Positions 27,423 to 36,991 of a stretch of DNA of 64,000 bases are shown in pieces. The position numbers were made by a program, and so were the translations under genes. The notes under the pieces were generated by a model. The model ran no database searches and was not told the DNA's origin. It saw only the letters and a program-made list of their open reading frames with translations. Within the stretch, counting starts at the first letter, position 1, and every line of letters starts with the position of its first letter. The DNA lies in the NCBI GenBank assembly GCA_947581855.1, contig CANPVZ010000008.1, forward strand, positions 1 to 64,000. Reading direction: 5' to 3'. Source of the DNA: an uncultured Phocaeicola sp. Its GTDB lineage: Bacteria; Bacteroidota; Bacteroidia; Bacteroidales; Bacteroidaceae.

Positions 27423-29279
27423 ATGAATAAAAATATGAAAAGAGAAGTAAAATTTAGTCTGGTGTTCCGTGACATGTGGCAATCTGCCGGAAAATATGTT
27501 CCACGCGTAGACCAGTTGGTTAAAGTTGCCCCGGCCATTATTGAAATGGGATGTTTTGCCCGTGTAGAAACCAATGGCGGAGGCTTTGAACAAGTAAATC
27601 TATTATTCGGGGAAAACCCAAACAAAGCAGTCCGCGAATGGACGAAACCTTTCCACGAAGCCGGTATCCAGACACATATGCTGGACCGCGCCTTGAACGG
27701 TTTGCGAATGAGCCCCGTTCCGGCAGACGTACGTAAACTTTTCTATAAAGTAAAAAAAGCACAAGGTACCGACATTACCCGTACTTTCTGCGGACTGAAC
27801 GATACACGCAATATCATCCCTTCCATTGAATATGCCCATGCTGCAGGAATGATTTCACAATGCTCGCTGTGTATCACCTTCTCGCCAGTTCACACGATAG
27901 AATATTATGTAGGCATGGCCGATGAATTGATTAAGGCAGGCGCCGACGAAATTTGCATCAAGGATATGGCAGGTATCGGACGTCCGGCTACCTTAGGAAA
28001 AATCGTAGCCGGCATTAAAGCGGCCCATCCGGATATTCCTATTCAATACCATAGCCACGCAGGGCCGGGATTCAACATGACTTCCATTCTTGAAGTCTGC
28101 AAGGCAGGCTGCGACTATATAGACGTGGGTATGGAGCCTCTGTCGTGGGGAACCGGACACGCGGACGTTATCAGCGTGCAAGCGATGTTGAAAGACGCAG
28201 GATTCGATGTGCCGGAAATCAATATGGAGGCTTACATGAAAGTTCGTTCCATGATTCAAGAATTTATGGACGATTTCCTAGGACTTTATATCAGCCCCAA
28301 GAACCGCCTGATGAACTCATTACTCATCGGACCGGGATTACCAGGCGGTATGATGGGCAGTTTAATGGCCGACTTGGAAACAAACTTGGAATCTATCAAC
28401 AAATATAAGGCTAAACGCAACCAACCGTTTATGACACAAGACGAACTGCTTATCAAACTGTTCGACGAAGTGGCTTATGTTTGGCCCCGCTTAGGTTATC
28501 CGTGCCTGGTTACCCCTTTCAGCCAATACGTGAAGAACGTCGCTTTGATGAATGTAATGGCTATGGAGAAAGGCAAAGAGCGTTGGGGTATGATTGCCGA
28601 TGATATCTGGGACATGATTCTTGGAAAAGCCGGAAAGCTTCCGGGCACGCTAGCTCCGGAAATCATTGAAAAAGCAGAAAGGGAAGGGCGCAAGTTCTTT
28701 ACAGGTAATCCGCAGGATAATTACCCCGATGCGCTCGACAAGTTCCGTGCACTGATGAAGGAAAAGAAATGGGATACCGGACAAGATGATGAAGAGTTGT
28801 TCGAATATGCCATGCATCCGGCCCAATACGAGGCGTACAAGAGTGGAAAGGCTAAAGAAGACTTCCTTGAGGATGTAAAGAAACGCCACGCCGAAAAAGA
28901 TTTCAAACCGGAAGAGCCGAAAGCTCCGAAAATTCTGACCGTAAACGTAAACGGACAGTCATACAAGGTAACCGTAGCTTATGGTGAAGTAGATGCCGCC
29001 ACCCTGGCTCCTGCCGACGACAAAGTACAGGCAGCCATTACAGGCGAGGGCAAAGACATCACGGCACCGTTGGAAGGCAAATTCTTTTTGACTAAAACGG
29101 CACAAGAAACCCCGCTTAAGGTAGGCGATAAAGTGAAGACCGGAGACATTCTTTGCTACATAGAAGCAATGAAAACATACAATGCCATCCGTGCCGAATT
29201 CGACGGAACGGTGACGGCCGTATGTGCCAATCCGGGAGATACTGTTGCAGAAGATGACGTTATAATGAAAATTGGATAA
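27423..29279 (+). CDS. oadA: Oxaloacetate decarboxylase alpha subunit with fused biotin domain (OadA)
   Basis: At 618 residues this combines a carboxyltransferase TIM barrel (about 1-460) and a C-terminal biotinyl domain (about 545-618). The barrel carries FSLVFRDMWQSAG, QCSLCITFSPVHTIEYYVGM, ADEICIKDMAGIGRP and IQYHSHAGPGFN, with the metal-binding Asp, Lys and His-x-His. The biotin lysine is K584 in IEAMKTYNAIR; the usual AMKM is AMKT here. The subunit decarboxylates oxaloacetate and passes CO2 through biotin to OadB. A Pro/Ala-rich linker is present near 515-525. Its stop overlaps the oadB start (TAATG). Confidence 0.92.
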   Translation: MNKNMKREVKFSLVFRDMWQSAGKYVPRVDQLVKVAPAIIEMGCFARVETNGGGFEQVNLLFGENPNKAVREWTKPFHEAGIQTHMLDRALNGLRMSPVPADVRKLFYKVKKAQGTDITRTFCGLNDTRNIIPSIEYAHAAGMISQCSLCITFSPVHTIEYYVGMADELIKAGADEICIKDMAGIGRPATLGKIVAGIKAAHPDIPIQYHSHAGPGFNMTSILEVCKAGCDYIDVGMEPLSWGTGHADVISVQAMLKDAGFDVPEINMEAYMKVRSMIQEFMDDFLGLYISPKNRLMNSLLIGPGLPGGMMGSLMADLETNLESINKYKAKRNQPFMTQDELLIKLFDEVAYVWPRLGYPCLVTPFSQYVKNVALMNVMAMEKGKERWGMIADDIWDMILGKAGKLPGTLAPEIIEKAEREGRKFFTGNPQDNYPDALDKFRALMKEKKWDTGQDDEELFEYAMHPAQYEAYKSGKAKEDFLEDVKKRHAEKDFKPEEPKAPKILTVNVNGQSYKVTVAYGEVDAATLAPADDKVQAAITGEGKDITAPLEGKFFLTKTAQETPLKVGDKVKTGDILCYIEAMKTYNAIRAEFDGTVTAVCANPGDTVAEDDVIMKIG

Positions 29280-30514
29280 TGGAAGATATATTAGAAAAAC
29301 TATATGACATGACGGCGTTCAGCAACATCATTGCTGATCCGTCGTTCCTCATCATGTATGCCATTGCTTTCGTCCTGCTTTATCTGGGTATTAAGAAGCA
29401 TTACGAACCTCTGTTACTCATCCCGATTGCATTTGGCGTATTGTTGGCCAACTTTCCGGGCGGTGACATGGGTGTAACGCAGGCAAACGAAAACGGAATG
29501 GTTGACATTAACGGAGTTATGAAGAATATATGGGAAATGCCTTTACACGAAATAGCCCACGACATGGGATTGATGAATTTCCTATATTACATGCTGATTA
29601 AAACGGGATTTTTGCCTCCTATCATCTTTATGGGTGTAGGGGCGCTGACCGATTTCGGCCCGATGTTGCGTAACCTGCGTCTCTCTATTTTCGGAGCAGC
29701 CGCACAATTAGGTATCTTTACCGTATTATTGGTTGCCATTCTTATGGGATTTACTCCCAAAGAAGCGGCCGCATTAGGTATTATCGGTGGTGCCGACGGT
29801 CCTACGGCTATCTTCACCACCATTAAGCTGGCTCCGCATTTGCTGGGTCCTATTGCCATTGCAGCTTACTCGTATATGGCGCTGGTTCCGGTAATTATCC
29901 CGCTGGTAGTAAAACTCTTATGTACTAAGAAAGAGTTGAAGATCAATATGAAAGAGCAGGAGAAGCTTTATCCTTCCGCAAAAGAAATAAAGAACCTGCG
30001 GGTACTGAAGATTATTTTCCCGATTGCGGTAACTACAGTCGTGGCTCTGTTTGTGCCGAGCGCCGTACCTTTAATCGGTATGTTAATGTTCGGTAACCTG
30101 ATTAAGGAAATCGGTAGCGACACAAGCCGTTTGTTCGATGCTGCAGCTAACAGTATCATGAATGCAGCAACTATCTTCTTAGGATTGTGCGTGGGAGCAA
30201 CCATGACTACCGAAGCTTTCCTTAACTGGACCACTATCGGTATCGTTATCGGCGGATTCCTTGCCTTTGCACTCTCCATTTCGGGAGGTATCTTGTTCGT
30301 GAAACTCTTCAACGTGTTCAGCAAGAAGAAGATTAACCCGTTAATCGGTGCAACCGGATTGAGTGCCGTACCGATGGCGAGTCGTGTAGCCAACGAAATT
30401 GCCACTAAATATGATCCAAAGAATCATGTATTGAACTACTGTATGTCGAGCAACATTTCCGGAGTAATTGGTTCGGCCGTAGCTGCCGGTGTATTGATTT
30501 CGTTCCTGGGTTGA
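29279..30514 (+). CDS. oadB: Oxaloacetate decarboxylase beta subunit, Na+ pump (OadB)
   Basis: This 411-residue inner-membrane protein has about nine hydrophobic segments and the Na+-channel motif GGADGPTAIF (residues 170-179), whose Asp is essential in the Klebsiella enzyme. Also seen are MGVGALTDFGPMLRNLRLSI and CMSSNISGVIGSAVAAGVLI. It decarboxylates carboxybiotin and pumps Na+ outward. It completes the oadG-oadA-oadB operon. By sequence alone the complex could instead act on methylmalonyl-CoA, but the pyruvate carboxylase-type barrel of OadA argues for oxaloacetate. Confidence 0.93.
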   Translation: MEDILEKLYDMTAFSNIIADPSFLIMYAIAFVLLYLGIKKHYEPLLLIPIAFGVLLANFPGGDMGVTQANENGMVDINGVMKNIWEMPLHEIAHDMGLMNFLYYMLIKTGFLPPIIFMGVGALTDFGPMLRNLRLSIFGAAAQLGIFTVLLVAILMGFTPKEAAALGIIGGADGPTAIFTTIKLAPHLLGPIAIAAYSYMALVPVIIPLVVKLLCTKKELKINMKEQEKLYPSAKEIKNLRVLKIIFPIAVTTVVALFVPSAVPLIGMLMFGNLIKEIGSDTSRLFDAAANSIMNAATIFLGLCVGATMTTEAFLNWTTIGIVIGGFLAFALSISGGILFVKLFNVFSKKKINPLIGATGLSAVPMASRVANEIATKYDPKNHVLNYCMSSNISGVIGSAVAAGVLISFLG

Positions 30515-30612
30515 TTGCTGCTTTACTGTTGGGATCATATACGATTTCATTGAATAGAGGCTGTCTCAAAATAGAAACGGGAAGTCTTATAAATTGGAAT
30601 CTCTATTAAGAT

Positions 30613-30668
30613 AAATCCCCTTGTTTCTGCCTTATAATGTAAATTATGGCTAAAACAAGGGGATTTAA
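30613..30668. terminator. Terminator of oad operon
   Basis: aaatccccttgttt (30613-30626) pairs with aaacaaggggattt (30653-30666) across an AT-rich loop, just downstream of oadB. Confidence 0.65.
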
Positions 30669-30709
30669 TTTATTCCAGCTTACAAATGGAAAGACTGTCT
30701 TTTTTTTAT

Positions 30710-30952
30710 TTAGAGACCTTTGTGTTGTCCGCTAAACTCATCCCACTCATAAGCCTTAATGTCTTTATCTTCTGTAGTTCGAACCGGACGTTTGCCACAG
30801 GCTTTCTTCAAATCCACCTTACAACGCTCCCTTCATTTGCCCCGACATTTCCTGCAGTCAAGGGTATGTCTGAACCTTTCATCTCGTAAAATACGTTCTG
30901 GACAAACAAATCAACCAAAAGGGCAAATCCTACGTCCTCTCCACATAGAATT
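30710..30952 (-). pseudogene. Decayed cysteine-rich fragment, possibly transposase
   Basis: The - strand frame reads FVCPERILRDERFRHTLDC, RKCRGK, a stop, RERCKVDLKKACGKRPVRTT and EDKDIKAYEWDEFSG, with two internal stops. The spacing C..C..C..C resembles the zinc-ribbon segment of some transposases (IS1182-like), but this is a weak match. No start, no flanking inverted repeats found. Confidence 0.3.
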
Positions 30953-31038
30953 CACCCTTCTTACAGATTATTTCCTAACCACTTTCTTTTGCACTATCCG
31001 TAATGAAACGAAAACAAGTATGTACCAGTCTATTCAGA

Positions 31039-33504
31039 CTACTCTTGAAAATAAACACGTTTTACACGGTTAGAGACACCGGTGAGTATTTCATAAGGAA
31101 TGGTATCCAATATCTCGGCCAACTTGCTTACCGGCAACTCATCTCCGAAAATAATGACTTTATCACCTTCTTTACAGTCGATGTCCGTTACATCAATCAT
31201 GCAGACATCCATACAGATATTTCCCACATAAGGAGCTTTCTGCCCGTTTACCAAACAATAGCCATGTCCGTTGCCCAAATGACGGTTCAGCCCGTCGGCA
31301 TACCCGATGGGGATGGCCGCTATACGAGAGTCACGCGTCAAACGGCCTTTCCGGCTGTAACCTACCGTTTCCTCTTTCGGCACATCGTGTATCTGAAGGA
31401 TAGTGGTTTTCAGCGTGCTTACATGGTGAATGGCCGAATTATCTACGGGATTCACTCCATATAAGCCCAAGCCCAAACGTACCATATCAAACTGCGCGCC
31501 GGGGAAGCGGGAGATACCTGCCGTGTTACAGATATGACGGAGTATTTTATGCGAAAACGCCGCCTGCAACTCATCGGATGAAGCCACAAAACTATCGATC
31601 TGCCTATGCGTAAAAGAATCGAAATCCGGACTATCGCTACCTACAAAGTGAGAGAATACGGAACGCGGAATCACAGCGGTCTGGGATTTGAGACGACGAA
31701 TCAACGCCGGAATATCTTCGTGAACAAAGCCTAAACGGTGCATGCCCGTATCGAGTTTGATGTGTATCGGAAAATTGGTGATACCCTCTTTCTCAGCAGC
31801 CTTAATCAGCTCTTCCAACAGATGGAAGCTATATACTTCCGGCTCGAGCTTGTAATCGAACATGGTTTTAAAGGCTGTCAGTTCGGGGTCCATGATGATG
31901 ATGGAGGAAGTAATGCCTGCCTTGCGGAGTTCCGAACCTTCGTCGGCCACTGCCACGGCCAGATAGTCCACCCTGTGATCTTGCAATGTCTTGGCCACCT
32001 CATACGAACCGGCTCCGTAAGCAGAAGCCTTGACCATACAAGCCACTTTGGTCTCCGGTTTCAGAAGGCTGCGGTAATAATTCAGGTTGTCTACCATAGC
32101 ATGCAGGTTGATTTCCAAAATGGTTTCATGCACTTTCAGTTCCAGCCGTTCGGAGATATCGTCGAAATGGAAGCTACGGGAGCCTTTTATCAGAATCACC
32201 TCATTACGCAAAGCCGCAAACACGTCTGAAGCCAATAAAGCATCGGTATTTGGGAAAAAATATTTCTCCATGCTGAAACGGGAAGAACAGGAAGATATCT
32301 CCGGCCCGACCCCTATTATTTTTTCTATTCCCCTGCTCTCGACCAACTGCGCAACTTTCCTATATAATAAGGTGGAACTTTGCCCTGTTTCCAGGATGTC
32401 GGACAAGATGAGCGTACGTTTGCGTCCCTGACAGTCGGGACGGCGGGACATAAAGTCGAGCGCAATATCCAACGACGCCAAATCGGAATTGTAACTGTCG
32501 TTAATCAACGTGCATCCGTTCTTGCCTTCCTTCACCTCCAATCGCATCGCCACCGGTTCCAGTTTCGCCATACGTTGCGCAATGGTTTGGGTGTCAATCA
32601 TCAAATAGAGACACGCTGCCAAACAGTTCAGCGAGTTTTCAATGGAAGCATCGTCGATGTAAGGTATCTTGTATTGATTGTCCATCCCCAAATAACGGTA
32701 TTCAACGGTTGTTTCCGTTTCACCTTTCTTGACAGACCTGATAAAGAGCGGTCTGTCGGCATCGGTCATCGACCATGCGATCTCCCTTGCTGTGAGAAGC
32801 GATTTCGCCACACACCCGCTTATCAGTTCGTTATCACCGTTATAAATTACCACATCACAATCCTTGAACAAGGAGATTTTCTCCATACATTTGTCCTGCA
32901 ACGAAAAAAAGTTCTCTTGATGAGCGCCGCCGATATTTGTCAAAATGCCAATAGTGGGTTGAATAATGTTCCGCAGTGCGTCCATCTCTCCCATTTCTGA
33001 GATACCCGCTTCAAAGATTGCCAGTTCGGATTCATCATTCATGAGCCATACCGACAACGGCACACCTATCTGTGAGTTGTAACTCCGTGGGGAACGGGTT
33101 ACCACTCTATCAGGGCTGATGAACTGGTAAAGCCACTCTTTCACAATGGTTTTTCCATTGCTTCCAGTAATGCCTATCACCGGTATCTGAAACTCCCCGC
33201 GACGCTGTTCAGCCAGTTTTTGCAATGCTTTCAACGGGTTAGCCACCTTCAAAAAATTACAATTCTCGTAACTCTCCGCTTCGTCAGGAAAACTACTGAT
33301 GACGAAGTTACGCACTCCCCGGTTATATAGTTCCTTTATATATTTATGACCGTTATTCCGCCTTGTTGTCAGCGCAAAAAATAAAGTTTCCTCAGGAAAA
33401 CAGAGCGAACGGCTATCGGTAAGAATCCAATCGATGTGTGCTTCCACCTGTCCGAAACGTTCCGCTCCTATCAATTTAGCTATTTTTTCAATCGCATACG
33501 ACAT
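31039..33504 (-). CDS. Bifunctional MurF ligase / alanine racemase
   Basis: This 821-residue fusion is characteristic of Bacteroidetes. The N-terminal half is MurF (UDP-MurNAc-tripeptide:D-Ala-D-Ala ligase) with the ATP loop GITGSNGKTIVKEWL near residue 110 and LINDSYNSDLASLDIALDF. The C-terminal half (from about 455) is a PLP alanine racemase with the lysine motif CMVKASAYGAGSYEV, KLDTGMHRLGF, VRLGLGLYGV and AAIPIGYADG. Together they make D-alanine and add the D-Ala-D-Ala dipeptide to the peptidoglycan precursor in the cytoplasm. The start overlaps the end of the GSCFA gene by 25 bp, so the two are co-transcribed. Confidence 0.95.
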   Translation of the reverse strand: MSYAIEKIAKLIGAERFGQVEAHIDWILTDSRSLCFPEETLFFALTTRRNNGHKYIKELYNRGVRNFVISSFPDEAESYENCNFLKVANPLKALQKLAEQRRGEFQIPVIGITGSNGKTIVKEWLYQFISPDRVVTRSPRSYNSQIGVPLSVWLMNDESELAIFEAGISEMGEMDALRNIIQPTIGILTNIGGAHQENFFSLQDKCMEKISLFKDCDVVIYNGDNELISGCVAKSLLTAREIAWSMTDADRPLFIRSVKKGETETTVEYRYLGMDNQYKIPYIDDASIENSLNCLAACLYLMIDTQTIAQRMAKLEPVAMRLEVKEGKNGCTLINDSYNSDLASLDIALDFMSRRPDCQGRKRTLILSDILETGQSSTLLYRKVAQLVESRGIEKIIGVGPEISSCSSRFSMEKYFFPNTDALLASDVFAALRNEVILIKGSRSFHFDDISERLELKVHETILEINLHAMVDNLNYYRSLLKPETKVACMVKASAYGAGSYEVAKTLQDHRVDYLAVAVADEGSELRKAGITSSIIIMDPELTAFKTMFDYKLEPEVYSFHLLEELIKAAEKEGITNFPIHIKLDTGMHRLGFVHEDIPALIRRLKSQTAVIPRSVFSHFVGSDSPDFDSFTHRQIDSFVASSDELQAAFSHKILRHICNTAGISRFPGAQFDMVRLGLGLYGVNPVDNSAIHHVSTLKTTILQIHDVPKEETVGYSRKGRLTRDSRIAAIPIGYADGLNRHLGNGHGYCLVNGQKAPYVGNICMDVCMIDVTDIDCKEGDKVIIFGDELPVSKLAEILDTIPYEILTGVSNRVKRVYFQE

Positions 33505-34469
33505 AGTTCTAATTCTTTTTGAAAGTCTAAGTACGGGTATTTATCATTAAGTTGTTTTATTTTTAACTCTATTTGTCCTAAAAAACGCAGATATGCTTCC
33601 GAATCGGGACGAAAAGGCTTATGACCCATATCTCGCCGGAGAGCTTCAACTTCGTCCATCACCCGGAAAGTTTCCTTTGTAAAAAAGGTTTTCCCGAAGC
33701 ATTCCCAAAGGTAACTTACCGCCAGATCCGAGAGGTGTACCATATCGTCGGCATAAAAACGGTAGTCGCGCAATTCGTCGACCACAATTTCATAAGACGG
33801 AAAATAAAAGACACATTCGGGGAATTGCTGTTCCAAACGCTCTATAGCCATCAACAACACCGATTTGCTTAGTTGGTTGGCATGAAGTCCGTCGTGCAAA
33901 TGGCGGATAGGACTTACGGTAAACAATAATTTCACCCGAGGATTACGTGCGCGTAACGCCTGAATCAAGGGGACATACGTTTCTAAAACCTCCTCCACCG
34001 ACAGGCGGTAACGGTCGAAACGGTTTGCAGGTAATTTATGACAATTGGATACCATTTCGCCCGATTCTTTCAGCACATACACATACGAAGTGCCGAAAGT
34101 CAGTATCAACCAGTCTACATTCAGAACTTCTTCCTGAGCTTTACAAAAGCGTTCATTGATTTTCGCCATAGTCGACTCCGGCGTAGTTCCCGAAAAGGAA
34201 CCGTGGTGCATGAAGCTATGCCAAGTATCCCCATAACAGAAAAGGTCATCCTCGACATAGGGTTTCCCGTCCAGCAGTTTCCACAATGCATCCGCTATGG
34301 AAGAAGGATTGTAAATAATACCGAAAGGATTGACATCCACTAGGAACTTATTCTCGGCAAACAGTCCGCCGATGTTCTCTGCAAAGCAAGAACCCATTAT
34401 CAGGATGCGGTCGGTATGACTGATAGCAGGCATACCTGTAGGTAACTCCACAGGAGTACTAAATTTCAT
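33480..34469 (-). CDS. GSCFA domain protein
   Basis: This 329-residue protein has the family motif at residues 26-30 (ILIMGSCFAENIGG), where the Ser begins an SGNH-type fold, and WLILTFGTSYVYV, LLFTVSPIRHLHDG and YADDMVHLSDLAVSYL further on, giving the probable catalytic Asp-x-x-His. The family's substrate is not established. In Bacteroidales it is often next to murF-alr, as here, and a cell-wall role is a fair guess. It has no signal peptide. Confidence 0.88.
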   Translation of the reverse strand: MKFSTPVELPTGMPAISHTDRILIMGSCFAENIGGLFAENKFLVDVNPFGIIYNPSSIADALWKLLDGKPYVEDDLFCYGDTWHSFMHHGSFSGTTPESTMAKINERFCKAQEEVLNVDWLILTFGTSYVYVLKESGEMVSNCHKLPANRFDRYRLSVEEVLETYVPLIQALRARNPRVKLLFTVSPIRHLHDGLHANQLSKSVLLMAIERLEQQFPECVFYFPSYEIVVDELRDYRFYADDMVHLSDLAVSYLWECFGKTFFTKETFRVMDEVEALRRDMGHKPFRPDSEAYLRFLGQIELKIKQLNDKYPYLDFQKELELCRMRLKK

Positions 34470-34500
34470 AATTTACTTACCTTAATTATTTTCTATGTAG

Positions 34501-34508
34501 CAAAATTA
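34501..34508 (-). promoter_or_regulatory. -7 box of GSCFA-murF/alr operon
   Basis: CAAAATTA on the + strand reads TAATTTTG on the - strand, 32 bp upstream of the start at 34469. Confidence 0.6.
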
Positions 34509-34626
34509 GCAAAAAAATATGAGCTTAAGCAAGAATGTAACCCATGAAATGAAATCATATTGTAACGTTGCCCACCAAACGGGGATTTCCAGCCCCTGCA
34601 AACAACTGTTTGTCAACTTCTTGATG

Positions 34627-34717
34627 TAGACAGCGCAACCTCATAACGCTGACAGCTCTATCTCGTGACGTAGACAGCTTCACGTCCCCAGGCGGACAGC
34701 GCAACGTCGACAGGCAG
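34627..34717. repeat. Degenerate 22-bp tandem repeat array
   Basis: The hexamer gacagc recurs at 34629, 34651, 34673 and 34695, an exact 22-bp period over four units, followed by a looser gacaggcagc. Bases between the anchors vary. It lies between the divergent GSCFA and dxs genes and has no coding sense. The unit aligns with the 23-bp units at 50521-50668. Confidence 0.7.
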
Positions 34718-34804
34718 CATATACCACCTCCAAAACCTGTACAACCAAACATATCCGATTCCAAGAATTTAATGGAAAAGTAAGCGACTTATACTTTCTT
34801 TTAC

Positions 34805-34812
34805 TATTTTTG
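34805..34812 (+). promoter_or_regulatory. -7 box of dxs promoter
   Basis: TATTTTTG matches TAnnTTTG, 19 bp upstream of the ATG at 34832, so the leader is only about 13 nt. Confidence 0.6.
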
Positions 34813-34831
34813 CGCTACATTTCGTAATATA

Positions 34832-36730
34832 ATGGATAAAGACTCAACATATAAATTGCTTAATGCCATTCATTACCCGGAGGATTTGCGCAAGCTTTCT
34901 CCGGAACAACTCCCGGAAGTGTGCAAGGAATTAAGAGAAGACATCATTGACGAACTCTCCTGCAATCCCGGCCATTTTGCCGCCAGTTTGGGAGTGGTAG
35001 AACTGACTGTAGCACTGCATTATGTATACAATACCCCTTATGACCGCATTGTATGGGATGTGGGACACCAGGCTTACGGACACAAAATCCTGACAGGAAG
35101 ACGGGAAATCTTCTCAACCAACCGTAAATTTAAAGGCATACGCCCGTTTCCGTCTCCCGACGAAAGCGAATATGACACGTTTACCTGCGGTCACGCTTCC
35201 AATTCCATCTCTGCTGCATTAGGTATGGCCGTGGCTGCCAAAAAACACGGCGAAGACAACCGGCATGTGGTAGCGGTAATAGGCGACGGATCGATGAGTG
35301 GCGGACTGGCATTCGAAGGGCTCAACAATGCCTCGACCACTCCTAACAACTTGTTGATTATCCTTAACGACAACAACATGTCCATCGACCGCAGTGTAGG
35401 CGGGATGAAACAATATCTGCTCAACCTGAACACTTCCAACTGTTATAACCGTATCCGTTTCAAAATCTCCCAGATGTTTTTCCGTTGGGGCATACTCAAC
35501 GAAGAACGCCGGAAAAGTATACTGCGCTTCAACAACAGCTTGAAATCGATGCTTTCCCAGCAACAGAACATTTTCGAAGGGATGAACATACGCTATTTCG
35601 GTCCGATAGACGGACACGATGTGAAAAACTTGGCTCGCACGCTGAAAGACATCAAACACATGACGGGACCTAAGTTACTGCACATCCACACTATCAAAGG
35701 CAAAGGTTTCGGCCCTGCCGAGAAAGCGGCCACCATCTGGCACGCACCGGGGATGTTCGATAAAGAAACAGGCAAACGTCTTGTGGCCAATACGGAAGGG
35801 CTGCCGCCGCTGTTTCAGGACGTATTCGGCAACACGCTTCTGGAATTGGCGCAACAAAACGAAAAGATTGTAGGAGTCACCCCCGCCATGCCTACGGGAT
35901 GTTCCATGAATATATTGATGAAAGCTATGCCCGACCGGACTTTCGATGTGGGCATCGCCGAAGGTCATGCCGTCACCTTTTCGGGAGGCATGGCTAAAGA
36001 AGGACTTGTTCCTTTCTGTAACATCTATTCGTCGTTCATGCAACGGGCTTACGACAACCTTATTCACGATATAGCCATTCAAAAACTGAACGTAGTATTA
36101 TGCATCGACCGCGCCGGACTGGTTGGCGAAGACGGACCCACCCATCACGGAGCGTTCGATTTGGCTTCCATGCGGCCTATCCCAAACCTTACCATTGCTT
36201 CGCCTTACGACGAACACGAATTACGACGTCTCATGTATACGGCTCAATTGCCGGACAAAGGTCCGTTCGTCATCCGTTATCCCCGAGGACGTGGAGTTTT
36301 GGTAGATTGGCGTTGCCCGCTGGAAGAGATTGAGATAGGAAAAGGACGAAAACTAAAAGACGGAAAAGACATCGCTCTCCTAAGTATCGGCCCGATAGGA
36401 AACACAGCGGCTAAAGCCATCCGTAAAGCAGAAGAAAGCGGACTGAGCATTGCCCACTATGACTTGCGTTTTGTCAAACCGCTTGATACGGAACTGCTTC
36501 ATGAAGTGGGAAAAAACTTCAAAAAGATAGTAACCGTGGAAGACGGAGTGATAAAAGGCGGAGTAGGAAGTGCCATCCTTGAGTTTATGGCGGACAACGG
36601 ATATTATCCGCACGTGAAGCGAGTCGGGCTGCCCGATGAGTTTGTGGAACACGGTTGCGTGAAAGAATTATACCATCTGTGCGGCATGGATGAAGAGGGG
36701 ATTCTTAAGGAATTAAAGGAGTTAAAGTAA
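34832..36730 (+). CDS. dxs: 1-deoxy-D-xylulose-5-phosphate synthase
   Basis: This 632-residue thiamine-diphosphate enzyme condenses pyruvate and glyceraldehyde 3-phosphate in the first step of the non-mevalonate isoprenoid pathway. Motifs include [20 protein letters not shown], the ThDP motif [17 protein letters not shown] (continuing to NDNNMSID), [33 protein letters not shown] and [16 protein letters not shown]. It lies 261 bp before trkA. The C-terminus (LKELKELK) runs into a purine-rich repeat that continues beyond the stop codon. Confidence 0.97.
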   Translation: MDKDSTYKLLNAIHYPEDLRKLSPEQLPEVCKELREDIIDELSCNPGHFAASLGVVELTVALHYVYNTPYDRIVWDVGHQAYGHKILTGRREIFSTNRKFKGIRPFPSPDESEYDTFTCGHASNSISAALGMAVAAKKHGEDNRHVVAVIGDGSMSGGLAFEGLNNASTTPNNLLIILNDNNMSIDRSVGGMKQYLLNLNTSNCYNRIRFKISQMFFRWGILNEERRKSILRFNNSLKSMLSQQQNIFEGMNIRYFGPIDGHDVKNLARTLKDIKHMTGPKLLHIHTIKGKGFGPAEKAATIWHAPGMFDKETGKRLVANTEGLPPLFQDVFGNTLLELAQQNEKIVGVTPAMPTGCSMNILMKAMPDRTFDVGIAEGHAVTFSGGMAKEGLVPFCNIYSSFMQRAYDNLIHDIAIQKLNVVLCIDRAGLVGEDGPTHHGAFDLASMRPIPNLTIASPYDEHELRRLMYTAQLPDKGPFVIRYPRGRGVLVDWRCPLEEIEIGKGRKLKDGKDIALLSIGPIGNTAAKAIRKAEESGLSIAHYDLRFVKPLDTELLHEVGKNFKKIVTVEDGVIKGGVGSAILEFMADNGYYPHVKRVGLPDEFVEHGCVKELYHLCGMDEEGILKELKELK

Positions 36731-36900
36731 TAAGGGAGTTACAGGAGCTAAAGGAGTCATAAGAATTATAGAAAGAAGTTAAAGGAACTAAGTAAAAAAG
36801 AAGTTGAAGAAGTAAATAATATATAAGAGATAAAGAAAGCAAGTAGTAAAGTAAGGTAAAGGTCTCCAAACCGATAATAATATGTTGAACGGATAGCAAG
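36731..36900 (+). repeat. Purine-rich low-complexity tract after dxs
   Basis: The + strand is mostly A and G, with loose repeats of ggagttaaa and aaggaa running on from the dxs 3' end (for example gagttacaggagctaaagga). It is non-coding. A similar tract lies at 54992-55125. Confidence 0.5.
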
Positions 36901-36991
36901 ACATTTTACTTTAACTACTAACGAAGCAAAGCAAAAGAATGATTTCTCTACCTCTTTAACGAAGCGAAGTTAACATAAAAAGGAGCGAATT

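Larger units (their letters stand above)
30515..31038. other. Intergenic region with terminator and relic
   Basis: Contains a half copy of the gaggctgtctcaaaat terminator sequence at 30557, a long hairpin (30613-30668) and a possible transposase relic on the - strand (30710-30952). No intact gene. Confidence 0.55.

Noticed and set aside
34555..34764. 69-residue - strand ORF
   Set aside because: It runs through the 22-bp repeat array; the cysteine- and glycine-rich translation has no family character and no promoter.
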